Part shown: positions 1 to 9,859 of the stretch, one piece after another | Layout of the letters: every line of letters begins with the position of its first letter | Numbering within the stretch: position 1 is the first letter of the stretch | Assembly: GCA_030686995.1 (NCBI GenBank) | Contig: CM060704.1 | Location: forward strand, 110,800,542-110,864,541 | Reading direction: 5' to 3' | DNA length: 64,000 bases | Source: Artemisia argyi | Lineage: Eukaryota > Streptophyta > Magnoliopsida > Asterales > Asteraceae | Made by a program: the position numbers and the translations under genes | The notes under the pieces: generated by a model | The model's input: only the letters and a program-made list of their open reading frames with translations | Told to the model about the DNA's origin: nothing | Databases searched by the model: none

Positions 1-1
1 C

Positions 2-49
2 CCAAGGACAATTGAATTCGGGGATCGAGTCAAGCTAGCGACTCGATGA
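2..49 (+). CDS. last codons of a retrotransposon ORF (uncertain)
   Basis: The first 15 codons of frame 2 read PRTIEFGDRVKLATR and end at TGA (47-49). Together with the polypurine tract and LTR downstream, this is best read as the tail of the pol or a later ORF of a Ty3-like element whose body lies left of the window. The fragment is too short to identify by domain. Confidence 0.3.
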   Translation, partial: PRTIEFGDRVKLATR

Positions 50-175
50 ACAAAAATTAGCAACAATACGGGTTTTCACCCGTATCTCTGATTCTTTCTA
101 TTTTCTACCACCTAGTGTGGGGGAATGGCCAACCCCCCGCTGTTTGGAAAAATGTATATATGTATATAAAGTTAT

Positions 176-215
<40 letters not shown>

Positions 216-890
216 GTATATATATAGAAATAAAGTGAAACTTGGTATTTCCGCAGTTAGATTCGAATTTTGGCTTTTTACGTTCAAAGAGTCGGCATAA
301 TAGCCGGGACTTTGAATATTGAGGACAATATTCATTTCTAAGTGTGGGGGGGTAATTCTAACGAATTTTATCAAAATATCTTCTAATACCCCCGTTTTTG
401 GCCAAAATTTTCAAAATTTTTCACTTTATTTCAAAATTTTTGTGGTAATCAGTCCGCCAGGTCTAACCGACAAAGGGATTGGCTAATCCAGGAGCAAACG
501 GCTCTTGGTAAAGATAACTCAAATCCGTTGGCGGCTTGCAATTTGCCCAAAATTGTATGGTTCCTCAGCTCCCCATATCCCATAAAGTGAATGAGTTGGC
601 TAGCCCGCAAGATTATGGCTTGTGGTAAAGGCAGTGGAAAATCCATAATTGGTAATCAGCTCACCAAGATGTTGACTAGGTCCATCAAGATGCTGGCTAG
701 TCCAGGAGCAAACGGCTCTTGGTAAAGACTAAACAAATCCGTTGAAAGCTGGTGGTTTGCTCAAAATCACACGGTTATCAGGTGTGCCACAGTTCTTACA
801 CCTGGCTACTCCAGAAGTGATGGCTTTTGGTAAAGAGTTTAAAATCCATCAAGTTTTTCTAAAAAGATTGCTAGGGACTAGCAATAGTTT
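50..890 (+). repeat. 3' untranslated region of the Ty3-like element, with degenerate tandem repeats
   Basis: Non-coding stretch between the ORF tail and the LTR. It holds a poly-A run (about 179-212) and at least four degenerate copies of a module of roughly 105-120 bp, starting near 476, 596, 690 and 802. Each has a core like 'ggctagtccaggagcaaacg', then 'ggctcttggtaaag' and 'aaatccgttg'. Three purine-rich 'agtgtggggg' motifs occur near 113, 341 and 891; the last directly precedes the LTR. Tandem repeats before the 3' LTR are common in large Tat/Ogre-type elements. Confidence 0.55.
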
Positions 891-902
891 AGTGTGGGGG
901 AT
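891..902 (+). other. polypurine tract of the Ty3-like element
   Basis: AGTGTGGGGGAT lies immediately before the TG that opens the LTR at 903. This is the expected place for the plus-strand primer of an LTR retrotransposon and fixes the orientation as plus. Confidence 0.6.
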
Positions 903-2215
903 TGATGAGTGCTCAAACACTCATCGTTTTTGATATATTTAAACTGCCAAAACGCACAAAAACAATCAAAAAGATATCAAAATACTTAAATTATCCCAGG
1001 GATTGTGTTTTATGTGTTTTAAATGCAAAATGTGCAAAAACAAAGAAAAACGTACAAAGTTTGCAATATTGGCAGTTTCAGTCCCCCAAGTTTTAAAACT
1101 TGTCAATTTTAGTCCCAATGCATTTATTTTGAAAGGAAAAGTCAACCCAAGGTTTTAAAAGTCAAAAATCATAAAAATTACACTTGGGTGTCAAGTTTTC
1201 CAAAATTACATGTTTAGTCCCTGAAAATCCAAAAATGGCAAAATAGGTCCCTGGGAAATTTTGAAATTTGAAAAATGGAAAAATGGTTTTGGAACTTTGG
1301 AATTACATCAAATTTGGTCCTTGGTATGAATTGGGAAAAGCCACACTTTCAGTCCCTCATCTTTGGGAAATTTGCAAAATTGGTCCTTGTAACTAACAAA
1401 CCAAACCGGACCTATGTTAATATCAAAACCCAAAACCAAACCCTTATCCAACCCATCCCCTTTGCCCAGTCCACCTCCCAGACCCAACTTCCCTAAGCCC
1501 GTTACCCTTTTAAATATAAAACCCCGGTCAAACAGTCAACCAAGGTCAAACGACCTTGACCCTCCTTCTTCCCCAACATACCCGCGCAAAACCAGGGAAA
1601 CAACCCCCCCCCCCCCTCCTCACCTTTTTCAACCACTAGCCCCCCACAATTAATTCTCCCCACCTAACAAACCCACCACAATTAATACCCACACCAACAC
1701 CCACCAGTACCACTAAATCTTGCCCCATATAAGTTTTGGCGCCATTTTTCAATTCAAAGGCTAGGATGAAGCAAGGATGAAATTAACGCTTGGGATTTGG
1801 TCTCTGGTCAAAGAGAAGACATGTGGGACTCCCAGATTTCAAGGAAAAGCCATGTGGAAGCTTATTGTCTTAGTTTGTAGCTCGTTATATATAATTATGC
1901 TCATAGAAGCAAAAAAGGGTGTAATTTCTTTAGTTTTTAAGTTTTTCAGTTTATTTTTAATGTATTGTAACTTTTATTATCAATGAAAGTCTGATTTGAA
2001 GTTTAAGTCTCATTTTCACTTTTCAAGTTCCATTTTCAAATTCTCAAGTAATGATTTAAGTTTAACAGTGGTCTATGGTCGATTGTATACTCATGTAAGC
2101 TCAAACAAAAGACTTTTAGAAGCTTGATAAGCTTCTATTGAAATCAGTTACTCAGTTTCTATAAATATCAAAAATAATTAAGAAAAATCAAAAATAAATA
2201 AAAAAGGGTGTTACA
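903..2215 (+). mobile_element. 3' LTR of a Ty3-like (Tat/Athila type?) retrotransposon
   Basis: Begins TGATGAGTGC right after the polypurine tract and can be closed at GGGTGTTACA (end 2215), giving TG...CA borders and about 1.3 kb. The first 24 bases form an inverted repeat (GATGAGTG/CACTCATC). No primer-binding site follows 2215, as expected for a 3' LTR. Short open frames inside are not gene-like. The right border is less certain because the partner LTR and the target duplication are outside the window. Confidence 0.6.
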
Positions 2216-4467
2216 TATTGAAGAAAGCATGGAGCACAGTTGATTAAGGATGGCTGTGGGTTAGGGACCTCATGGGAGTTCATTAGGTTGTTTCAAATTG
2301 GTCCTTGGTTTGCAATCTGAGCTTGGAAGGCTTATGTAAGCCCACTGTTTCAATTTTTACTCTTCTTAGTAGTTTAGTTACTTATTATTGCTTTAATTAC
2401 TTAATTGTTGTTTATTATCAGTAATTAGAATAGTTGTATTCAGTAGATTGCATTGTGGGTTCTTGTGAACTTAGTTTTACTCAGATTCAATTTTAAAAGG
2501 GGTGTTTGGTTGTAGCTTGTTTGCACTGCATTGCTTGTTTAATTGAGCAACTCTTTGTGTCATTTGGTTACTTGGTTGAATACTAGGTCAGGGGAACCAT
2601 AGTTTTGTTCCAAAACATCACAAAAGCCAAAATCACAAGGAAATACTCACCACAGTTAACTGTGGTGAGTTTTGAAGTCCAAAACTCATCAAACCATTTC
2701 ACAAGTTGGATTTTTTACTTAAGTTAACTTTTATACAGCTTATCATAACATTTTAAGTCATTAAATCAGCAATCAAAGTTCCCAAAAGTCAAAACTCAAG
2801 TTTTACTAAAAAGTCAAAAGTGCATAGTTCAGATTTTTGCCAAAATGGCATGAATTAAATTGAATTTTGTGTTGTGTTTGGAGGTCTGAAATTTGTTGTG
2901 GGTTCACTCTACCAGTAGAATTTGTGATTTCTTAGTCTGTTATATTTTTGTGATTTTTTTAAGGGACCAAAATGCCCCTTGAAGTAACCTGCAGGGCAAG
3001 TTAGTTGCCCTGTCTCAGCAGACTCAGGTCACCCAACCACCTTTGGTGGTGTTTTGTGGTTAACCCAGTGGGTCCCATACCTCATTCTTGGTTCCATACA
3101 ACCCCCCTCCTACCAGGGAAGCTGTATTGACCATTGGTTTGACCTGTAAACCTGTGGACCCCACTTTGTTTGACATCCCAAGTTTGTCCCCAGACTGCCT
3201 CAGAACCAAATAAGCCAAGTGCTTATTTTGGTGTTCTAGCTTATTGAACCAGCTTATTTGTTTGTTACTTGCTTTAATTTGTTCATTGTACTTGTTTACA
3301 TCTGTTTTCACCAAAATGGACCCCACACAAGCTGATTTTGGCTTATTTCCACTCTTGGTCAATAAAAGTCAACTGTTAAGGTTTTAAACACTTGAAGTGC
3401 TTATTTCCTTGACCACAGTCAAAGTCACTTCACAAAAGTTGTCTAAAAACTTGTAATAAGCAGTTTGGAAAAAGAAAATCTCAAATAAGCCCAACTTAAT
3501 AGAAGTGATAGCTTCTATTTAAGCCATTTGGCTTATTCATCAGCTTATTAATAAGCAATTTCCATTTTTACAATTTTCCTAGGCTTCTGGTGTGTGAAAA
3601 CAATTTCTGTAATTTTTTCAGATTTTTCTTTTATCATTTAGTACTTTTCTTAATTTAAAATAGTTTTTAGTAATTATTAAATAGTTAATAATTAATAATA
3701 ATTAATTAGTAAATCAGAAAAATATAAATTAAATTTTAAAATTAGTTTTTAGTTATTTTTAATTTTTCCAAATTTTATTTTCAATTTTCTAGTGTATTTT
3801 AATAATTAATTAGAATTTAGTTTAATTTAAATAATTAAAAAGTAATTAATAATTAGTTAATAATTAGTAATAATTAATTAAATAGACTTAAAAATATATT
3901 TTCATTTCTAAAATTAGTTTTATAGTATTTCAGATTTTTCTAAGTTTAATTTTTATTTTTCCAAGTTAATTTTATAATTATTTATAATTTAGGTTAATTT
4001 AGTTAATTAAAAGTAATTAGAAAATTAGTATTTAATTAATAGTAATTATAAAATTAGTGTAAAAATCAGTTTTAAATTTCCAAAAATTTTCTCTTATCAT
4101 TAGGTTTGTAAAAAGTAAATTTTCATACCAGTAGCCTTTCCAGATCACCGTACTCACATTTTTGTACGTTTGTCCACGTCTTCGGCAAACGTACGGTTTT
4201 TTTAGTTTTAGGTGATTTCTTCTCGATCTCAATTCCAGTAATCATTCACATAGCTTTCCTAAGCTATTTCTGTTAATAATCTCCAAATAATTCTCACAAC
4301 AAACCCTTTCTGTGAATAAACACCCGATCACAAAGCACGCTAAAGTTACATTTCACACCTCAACGGGATTTAACGACCCGGTGATACCTTATATTACCCG
4401 GAGTATTGATCTAGGCTATTTGACTTTGTTGACCATTCCTTGGTCAATATAAGTTGACGGTTTGGGC
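2216..4467. other. AT-rich stretch, no gene recognised
   Basis: About 2.2 kb with no coding region I can support. 3600-4030 is a very AT-rich run of 'taattaat' type sequence. A perfect 26 bp palindrome sits at 2645-2670. The segment 4100-4467 abuts the broken end of Copia B but shows no homology I can see to the missing part of that element. Confidence 0.5.
2645..2670. repeat. perfect 26 bp palindrome
   Basis: The left arm ACTCACCACAGTT is followed directly by its reverse complement, with no spacer, centred on the TTAA at 2656-2659. No transposon border or gene is recognised around it. Confidence 0.7.
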
Positions 4468-6129
4468 TCAATCAGTATGTAACAGATAGACATAACAAAA
4501 CCTAGAAGCATCATCAATAAATGTCACAAAGTACTTCTTGTTCCCCAAAGAGGGAGTGGCATGCAAATCACACAGGTCACTGTGTATTAGCTCCAAGAGC
4601 TCAGTCTTACGTTTAACACCCTGAAAAGGTTTCTTAGTTATTTTGGTCAACATGAAAGTCTTACACTTTTCAGTGTCCATGTCAAATGCTGGGATTAACC
4701 CATCCTTAGACATGTCTTGCATCCTTTTAAAATGTACATGGTCAAGTCTAGCATGCCACAGGGTAGAGTCATTCAGTTTAGAGGTTGATAAAAAGGTTGA
4801 ATTAGCAATGTCAGTGACTACATTAAGCCTGAACATTTGATTACACAAATAGCCAAAACCAATAAACACACCATGTTTAGACAATATAAATTTATCAGAT
4901 TCAATAACTTGTTTATATCCATGATTATTCAAAACACTACTTGAAACCAAGTTCTTCCTTATATCAGGAACATGAATAACATTAAACAAAGTTACAATCT
5001 TTCCAGAACTAAAAATAATATCTACACAACCACGACCATGCACCAAAGCTGTTGACTCATTTCCCATGTGAAGAATAGAACCATCATTCAGTGACTCATA
5101 AGTCTTGAACCATCTTCTATCTTTGCACACATGAACAGTTGCTCCAGAGTCAACCCACCACGCAACATCATCATCCTGCACATAGTTAGATTCAGATACA
5201 TATGTAACATAATAAACCTGAAGAGATTCATTAAACATATTCTGACCTTTCAGTGAGTTGGCTGAACCACCACTCCCTGAACCACTAGTGCCTGAACCAT
5301 TGGTTTTACCACCAACCTTAACACCTTTGCAATCCCTTTTAATGTGACCATATTTGCCACATTTCCAACAAGTAGGTGTTGCCTTCTTGTTAGGATCAGC
5401 CCTTGTGTTATCCTGATGTTTACGTTTGCCTTTGTTGTCATTGTACCTGGTGGAATTGTTATGTTCCACCATATCGACAACATGTGCACCAATAGCATTG
5501 CTACTCTTTGGCTTGTCATTATCCTGCGCCCTGAGGGAATCCTCAATACGCAAATGACTACCCAACTGAACAAGTGTCAGTTCTTCCTTCTTATGTTTCA
5601 AGGAATGCTTGAAATCTTTCCAAGAAGGAGGGAGTTTGTCAATGATACAAGAGACTGAAATAGCCTCATCCATGTTCATTTTATGTTGTGTAAACCTTCC
5701 AAGTATTCCAAGAAGTTCATTGTATTGTTCCATGACTGGTCTTGAATCAGTCATTTTGTAATTTGTGAAATTACTTACAAGAAACTTCTTACTTAAAGCA
5801 TCCTCAGCCATATATTTGGCATCCAAGGAATCCCAAAGTTCTTTGGAAGATTCAACGTTCTGATAAATGTCAAAGAGAGAATCAGACATACCATTGAGAA
5901 TTAAACCTCTGCATACATAGTCATCATTCTCCCATTTGCTTCTTTTCCTTATCTGTTCCACAGTAGCATCATCCCCATGATCCTCAGGAATGGCAGTGCT
6001 AAGAACATACACCACATTCATGCTTGATAGCAAGAAGTGCATCTTCTTTTGCCATCTTCTGAAATCAACACCTTCAAACTTTTCCAATTTGGAGAAGTTA
6101 GCAGCCATATGCCTCATAGCAGCAGCCAT
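4468..6129 (-). pseudogene. Copia B gag-pol, truncated inside integrase
   Basis: A 553-residue frame starting MAAAMRHMAANF. In order it has: a UBN2/retrotrans_gag region (about 10-200); a CCHC zinc knuckle CWKCGKYGHIKRDC (about 255-268); a retropepsin core with the catalytic motif DSGA in WWVDSGATVHVCKD; a GAG-pre-integrase segment with LWHARLDHVHFKRM; and the start of the integrase core (LLELIHSDLCDLH). The frame stops just after SRFCYVYLLH, where family members continue through integrase, reverse transcriptase and RNase H. Those domains are absent, so the copy cannot be autonomous. The domain order protease-integrase places it in Ty1/Copia. Its 5' LTR lies upstream on the minus strand (6158-6823), leaving only 28 bases before the ATG, which is unusually short. 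Confidence 0.9.
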
Positions 6130-6157
6130 TGATTATCACAAAATAGTTTACTTTGAT

Positions 6158-6823
6158 TGTTGGTGGTTATGAGCCCAGAACAGGGTGAAGATAATCAATA
6201 GCCTAACTACGTATCAATTAAGGTTACCGGATATCACTTGGAATCGTGTTATCACTTTCCAAAGTAAACTATTCGACCCTAATGCCTGGGTATCACGAAT
6301 ATCTACTTGGGATAAGACCAAATGTTGTTAGTGATTTAGGCACAAATCAATAACCCTTCGTGTATAAGTGTTGTATGTTTTCTGTGTGTCTTTCATGCAT
6401 AATTTGATCTTCCTATATATAGGCAAGATTACTCATCCCTAGTCAATGGAATTAAGAGTGATTAACGGCCCATTAATCCCACTTAATTAGCCTACATAAT
6501 AATAGGTATTAGTGGTTACATGACCAATTAAACGTGGTCATGAGTGCAGATGTAACTGTCATTTGAATAGGTCAAATCAGTTACATATAACACTCTATCA
6601 GCAGAAACTCTGCTCATCAGCAGGATCCTGACACTGGTAGCAGGAACCATCAGCAGGAACCTGTACTCAGTAGGAACCATCAGCAGGAACTAGCTATCAG
6701 CAGTATCCTGCACAACCACTATATGAGTCAGGGTGTTCAGGGACCTGATGGGTGTACACTCCGTACCTCCAAGCTCATTACCAGGTGTGAACAAATCCCA
6801 CAAGTGCACTAAATTTTCCAACA
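6158..6823 (-). mobile_element. 5' LTR of Copia B
   Basis: On the minus strand it starts TGTTGGAAAATTTAGTGCAC at 6823 and can be closed at CCAACA (6158), giving matching 6 bp ends and 666 bp. The 6823/6824 border is exact: base 6824 is where homology to the other copy of Copia A's LTR resumes. The outer half (about 6596-6712) holds repeated CATCAGCAGGAAC units. No standard tRNA-Met primer site follows; this and the short leader suggest a small deletion or an atypical primer. Confidence 0.75.
6596..6712. repeat. CAGCAGGA-type minisatellite in the Copia B LTR
   Basis: About seven imperfect copies of a 12-25 base unit around 'atcagcaggaacc', sometimes as 'gtagcaggaacc' or 'cagtaggaacc'. It sits near the start of the LTR in the element's own direction. 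Confidence 0.7.
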
Positions 6824-7667
6824 TTCTACTTCCTAACTCTTCTTCTTCACAACAAACTACTAACCAATCACACTACTTATATACCTAGCTAAACTATCTT
6901 CTATCAAATATTCACAACTAATTACACAAAGAGATAGATACAATGAATGATACTCTAACAACTTGGATGTGGAGATCAAAACAAGTTGTAATACTTCTTG
7001 TCTTGAGGGATATAAGTATTCTTCTCTTGCACTTGAGAGGATGATGTTTGGATCACTTTGAAACAAAGATTTATGAATGTATGATCAAAGGATTAAGAGA
7101 ATAGAAATGGAGATCTAGAACAGAAAGTTTAGGAGTGCAAAAAGTAAGTAAAATATGTGAAATGAACTAATATTTATAGAGACAGAAAATACTGTACAGG
7201 AGCATGCCGGTCCCCTTAATTCATGGCCGGTCCCCTTAATTTTAAGGGGACCGCCCCTTATAATTAAGGGGGCCGCCCAGCTGTAACAGCCAGAATTTCT
7301 GTCTTTTAGTGGGGAAAGTTTATTTGGTGAAAAACTAACTGATTTTGGTTAAAAATTTGAATTCATATATTTAGTATGATTAAAACATTTTTCTTTATTA
7401 CCAAAAGTGTTTTTCAAAAATATATAATATGTTTATATAATTAAATAAACTTTGTAATAATTAATTAAATGCCCCTTTGATCATAGATTGCAATAAACAC
7501 TTTGTTTATTCATACCTTAAGTGATTTGGATGTAAAGAGAATGTTAATCACTAAATACTTGTTTAAGTCATAAATTTTAGTTCAATGGGTTTATGTTTTG
7601 TAATAATCAAAACATAGAGATATTGATAACATGTTAATAATGTTTTTAGGCATTATTTATGTCAACA
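6824..7667 (-). mobile_element. truncated 3' LTR of Copia A
   Basis: Corresponds base for base to 14511-15354. It begins in sense direction with TGTTGACATAAAT (7667) and keeps the TATAAATA box (7171-7178) and the GC-rich promoter module (about 7205-7276). The last 477 bases of the LTR are lost beyond the Copia B insertion point at 6824. Confidence 0.9.
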
Positions 7668-7681
7668 ATCTCCTCCTTTTT
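7668..7681 (-). other. polypurine tract of Copia A
   Basis: In sense direction AAAAAGGAGGAGAT lies directly before the TGTTGACA start of the 3' LTR. It is the expected plus-strand primer and defines the inner LTR border exactly. Confidence 0.85.
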
Positions 7682-8152
7682 GATTATTACAAAACCTTAA
7701 ACTCATTAGGTCTAAAATTTATTTTTAGACAAGTATTTTTTGAGTTTAATATTCTCTTCTCCCCCTTTTTATAAAGTCAAAAAGGTTAAACCGAGTAAGC
7801 TTCATAGAAGAAGTTAAACGGGTAGAATGCTCCCCCTTGATGTATGCTCCCCCTCATTTGAGAGCACCAAGGGAACGAGCTATGGAAAGCTTGGCTACAA
7901 AAAATATGTGAGGAGAACAAGACATATATATGCAAAGCAACAATTATGCAAATAAAAATAGATTCCTTCAAGCATATATGATATAATCATGGAAAAGATT
8001 ATCATTACAACATTCAATATGCTTGAAGCATATTGATTACAATAAAACAAAAGAGAAGACATAGTCCTATATTGCCTAAGAGAGCACTTGGACTTGCTTG
8101 CAACCCACGGTTGAGTGATTTATTTGCTTGAAGGGGAACATAAGCATAGAGC
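7682..8152 (-). other. non-coding spacer before the 3' LTR of Copia A
   Basis: AT-rich sequence between the third ORF and the polypurine tract. I see no intact reading frame here. Confidence 0.5.
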
Positions 8153-8856
8153 TTAGTTGTTGGATGGAGAGGGGTATGGAGTGGGGTATGGAGCGGAAGA
8201 GGTGGATCTTACGATGTTATATCGAGTTAAGGGTGGTATTGGATGAGGACGAGTGAGAAGATATTCAATCCAAGAAATATCTTCACTCAAGTAGAGAATT
8301 TGTTTTTGAAGAAAGATGCAACATGGGCAAAAGTGAGTGTGGTTTGTAACTTGATCCAAGTTGAGAGAGTGGGGTAGGCAATTTGCATAGGGTGATAATG
8401 GAGGTTGCCCTTTGTTGCGTTGAGCATGATGCATAGCAAGGAGATCACAAAGATCATGGATTTGGGTTATTTCATCACGGAACTTTTGCTTTTCTGTGAC
8501 AATGTGGAGAGAATCATTGTGTTGATATGGATGAATTGGGTTTGTGTAGTTGGAATTGTAGTATGATGGTTGTCAAACTTGTATGGATCATTATAAGTGG
8601 TTGGAGGATGAGATGTGTAGTTTGGCATCAAAGAAGATGTTTGGCCAATGTTGTATGGTTTGTAAAGAGGATCAAAAGAATGTCCTTGTGGGTTTGATGT
8701 AAAGTTTGGGAAGTAAGTGGTTGGAGGTGTTGAGTGATTTCAAAATTCATTAGTTATGATGGATTTGTTTCGAGGGCTTTTTCTTCGCCAAACGGGTTTT
8801 TCCGTCATCCTTGCTAGCCTTGAGGTTTTTGGTTTTGGTTTGTTTGGAGAAGTCAT
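8153..8856 (-). pseudogene. third ORF of Copia A, broken, function unknown
   Basis: A degenerate frame on the same strand as gag-pol, between RNase H and the 3' LTR. The likely start is the ATG at 8854-8856 (MTSPNKPKPKTSRLARMTEK). An in-frame TGA (8740-8742) interrupts it after NKSIITNEF, the frame then continues (NHSTPPTTYFPNF...), and it shifts once near 8560-8580 to run through VTEKQKFRDEITQIHDLCDL to a stop at 8153. Read together this is about 230 residues: a basic N-terminus, a Pro/Tyr/Thr-rich middle, a helical segment with a CPCC cluster (FCPCCIFLQ) and a PYPTPYPSPSNN tail. No signal peptide or clear membrane helix is seen. SIRE elements are known to carry an extra, so-called env-like, ORF at this position; a captured host fragment is the alternative. 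Confidence 0.6.
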
Positions 8857-8890
8857 GATGGGATGAATGGAGAGTGTTGAAGATTGGGGA

Positions 8891-8898
8891 TATTTATA
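8891..8898 (-). promoter_or_regulatory. TATA box upstream of the Copia A third ORF
   Basis: TATAAATA on the minus strand in the context ACTATAAATATCCCC, 35 bases before the candidate ATG. The GC-rich module at 9033-9112 lies upstream, the same arrangement as in the LTR promoter. Confidence 0.45.
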
Positions 8899-9032
8899 GT
8901 GTAAGATTTGTGTGTTTATGGATGGATAAAGTTTGTTTGGGAGATTAGGATACAATATGTTGGTGAAAATTGGGAAATGTAGGTTGAAATGGGCTAAAAA
9001 GCAGAAAAGATTCTGTAAACTCGACCAGCAGA

Positions 9033-9112
9033 TGGCCGGTCCCCTTAATTAGGGGGCGGTCCCCTTAATAATTAAGGGGGCCGCCTTACATAATTAAGGG
9101 GGCCGCCCATCT
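9033..9112. repeat. GC-rich inverted-repeat module, internal copy
   Basis: Several alternating copies of GGCGGTCCCCTTAATT and its inverted form AATTAAGGGGGCCGCC. The same module occurs in both LTRs (about 7205-7276 and 14888-14965), upstream of the LTR TATA box. Here it lies upstream of the third ORF's TATA box. It can fold into strong hairpins. Confidence 0.75.
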
Positions 9113-9859
9113 GGTGATTTCTAGTTGCCAGAATTGGGTTTTTGGCAGAAAATTTGTAGAAAGGTTGTGTTTTGGGATTTGGATTCAAGCAAGTTCAATT
9201 CCTTTAGGCAATATAGCATCTAATCTAATCATGATATAGCATGCATGCAAAAATACTTAAGTAAAAGAACAAACAAGCAAAAAATAATAAGCTAGAGGAG
9301 ACAAATAAAGGCAAGGGTACTTAATCTACCTATGGCAACAATCTTAGATCAAAGATAAAGGTAACTAGTGAGTCAAAAACTAGTGATGAAACAAGATGAC
9401 AACATTATGAGTGATTTTGTCCTAGTGTGTGCCTATATGCAACAAATGTGGAGTTGTGATTGTTTCGACTCCTAAATGCAAAGAAAAATAAGTTTCCTAA
9501 GAAACAATCTAAAATCTCCTTGATTCGATTTTTGCTCGATTCATGAATGTCAAAGATATATATTAGATTATATATCTTGACAATTTATGTGAGAGTTTAT
9601 GCATGATTTCAGAAAAAGGTTTTTAGCATTTGTCAACAATGCAAGGAAAATGATGTTCATGTAATTCCTAGATGTGAGAATAGTTTTCAAGAAACTTTGA
9701 TTGGGTTTTACAAAAGAGTATATGCAAAGAAAATGAGATTTCCCAATCTTTAATTTTGTGCAAAATAGATTCCTAGACTCAAAAATGGAGAAGTGGAAGA
9801 AAAGTAAATTTTATGCAAATTTTATGCAAGAAATTTTTTTTGTCTAAATGCAACAGAAT
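9113..9859 (-). other. spacer between RNase H and the third-ORF promoter module
   Basis: Non-coding, A-rich region with no open frame or recognised motif. Confidence 0.5.

Noticed and set aside
115..374. Overlapping open frames on both strands across the poly-A run
   Set aside because: Their length comes from the A/T homopolymer (poly-Lys or poly-Phe); there is no domain or codon signal.
3060..3362. 100-codon minus-strand frame
   Set aside because: Composition is ordinary for non-coding DNA, with no homologous feel, splice context or promoter; chance length in less AT-rich sequence.
6158..6190. GGGCTCATAACC near the Copia B LTR as a half-tRNA primer site
   Set aside because: It resembles the tRNA anticodon arm itself rather than its complement in the element's direction, and it lies inside the LTR as bounded by TGTTGG/CCAACA.
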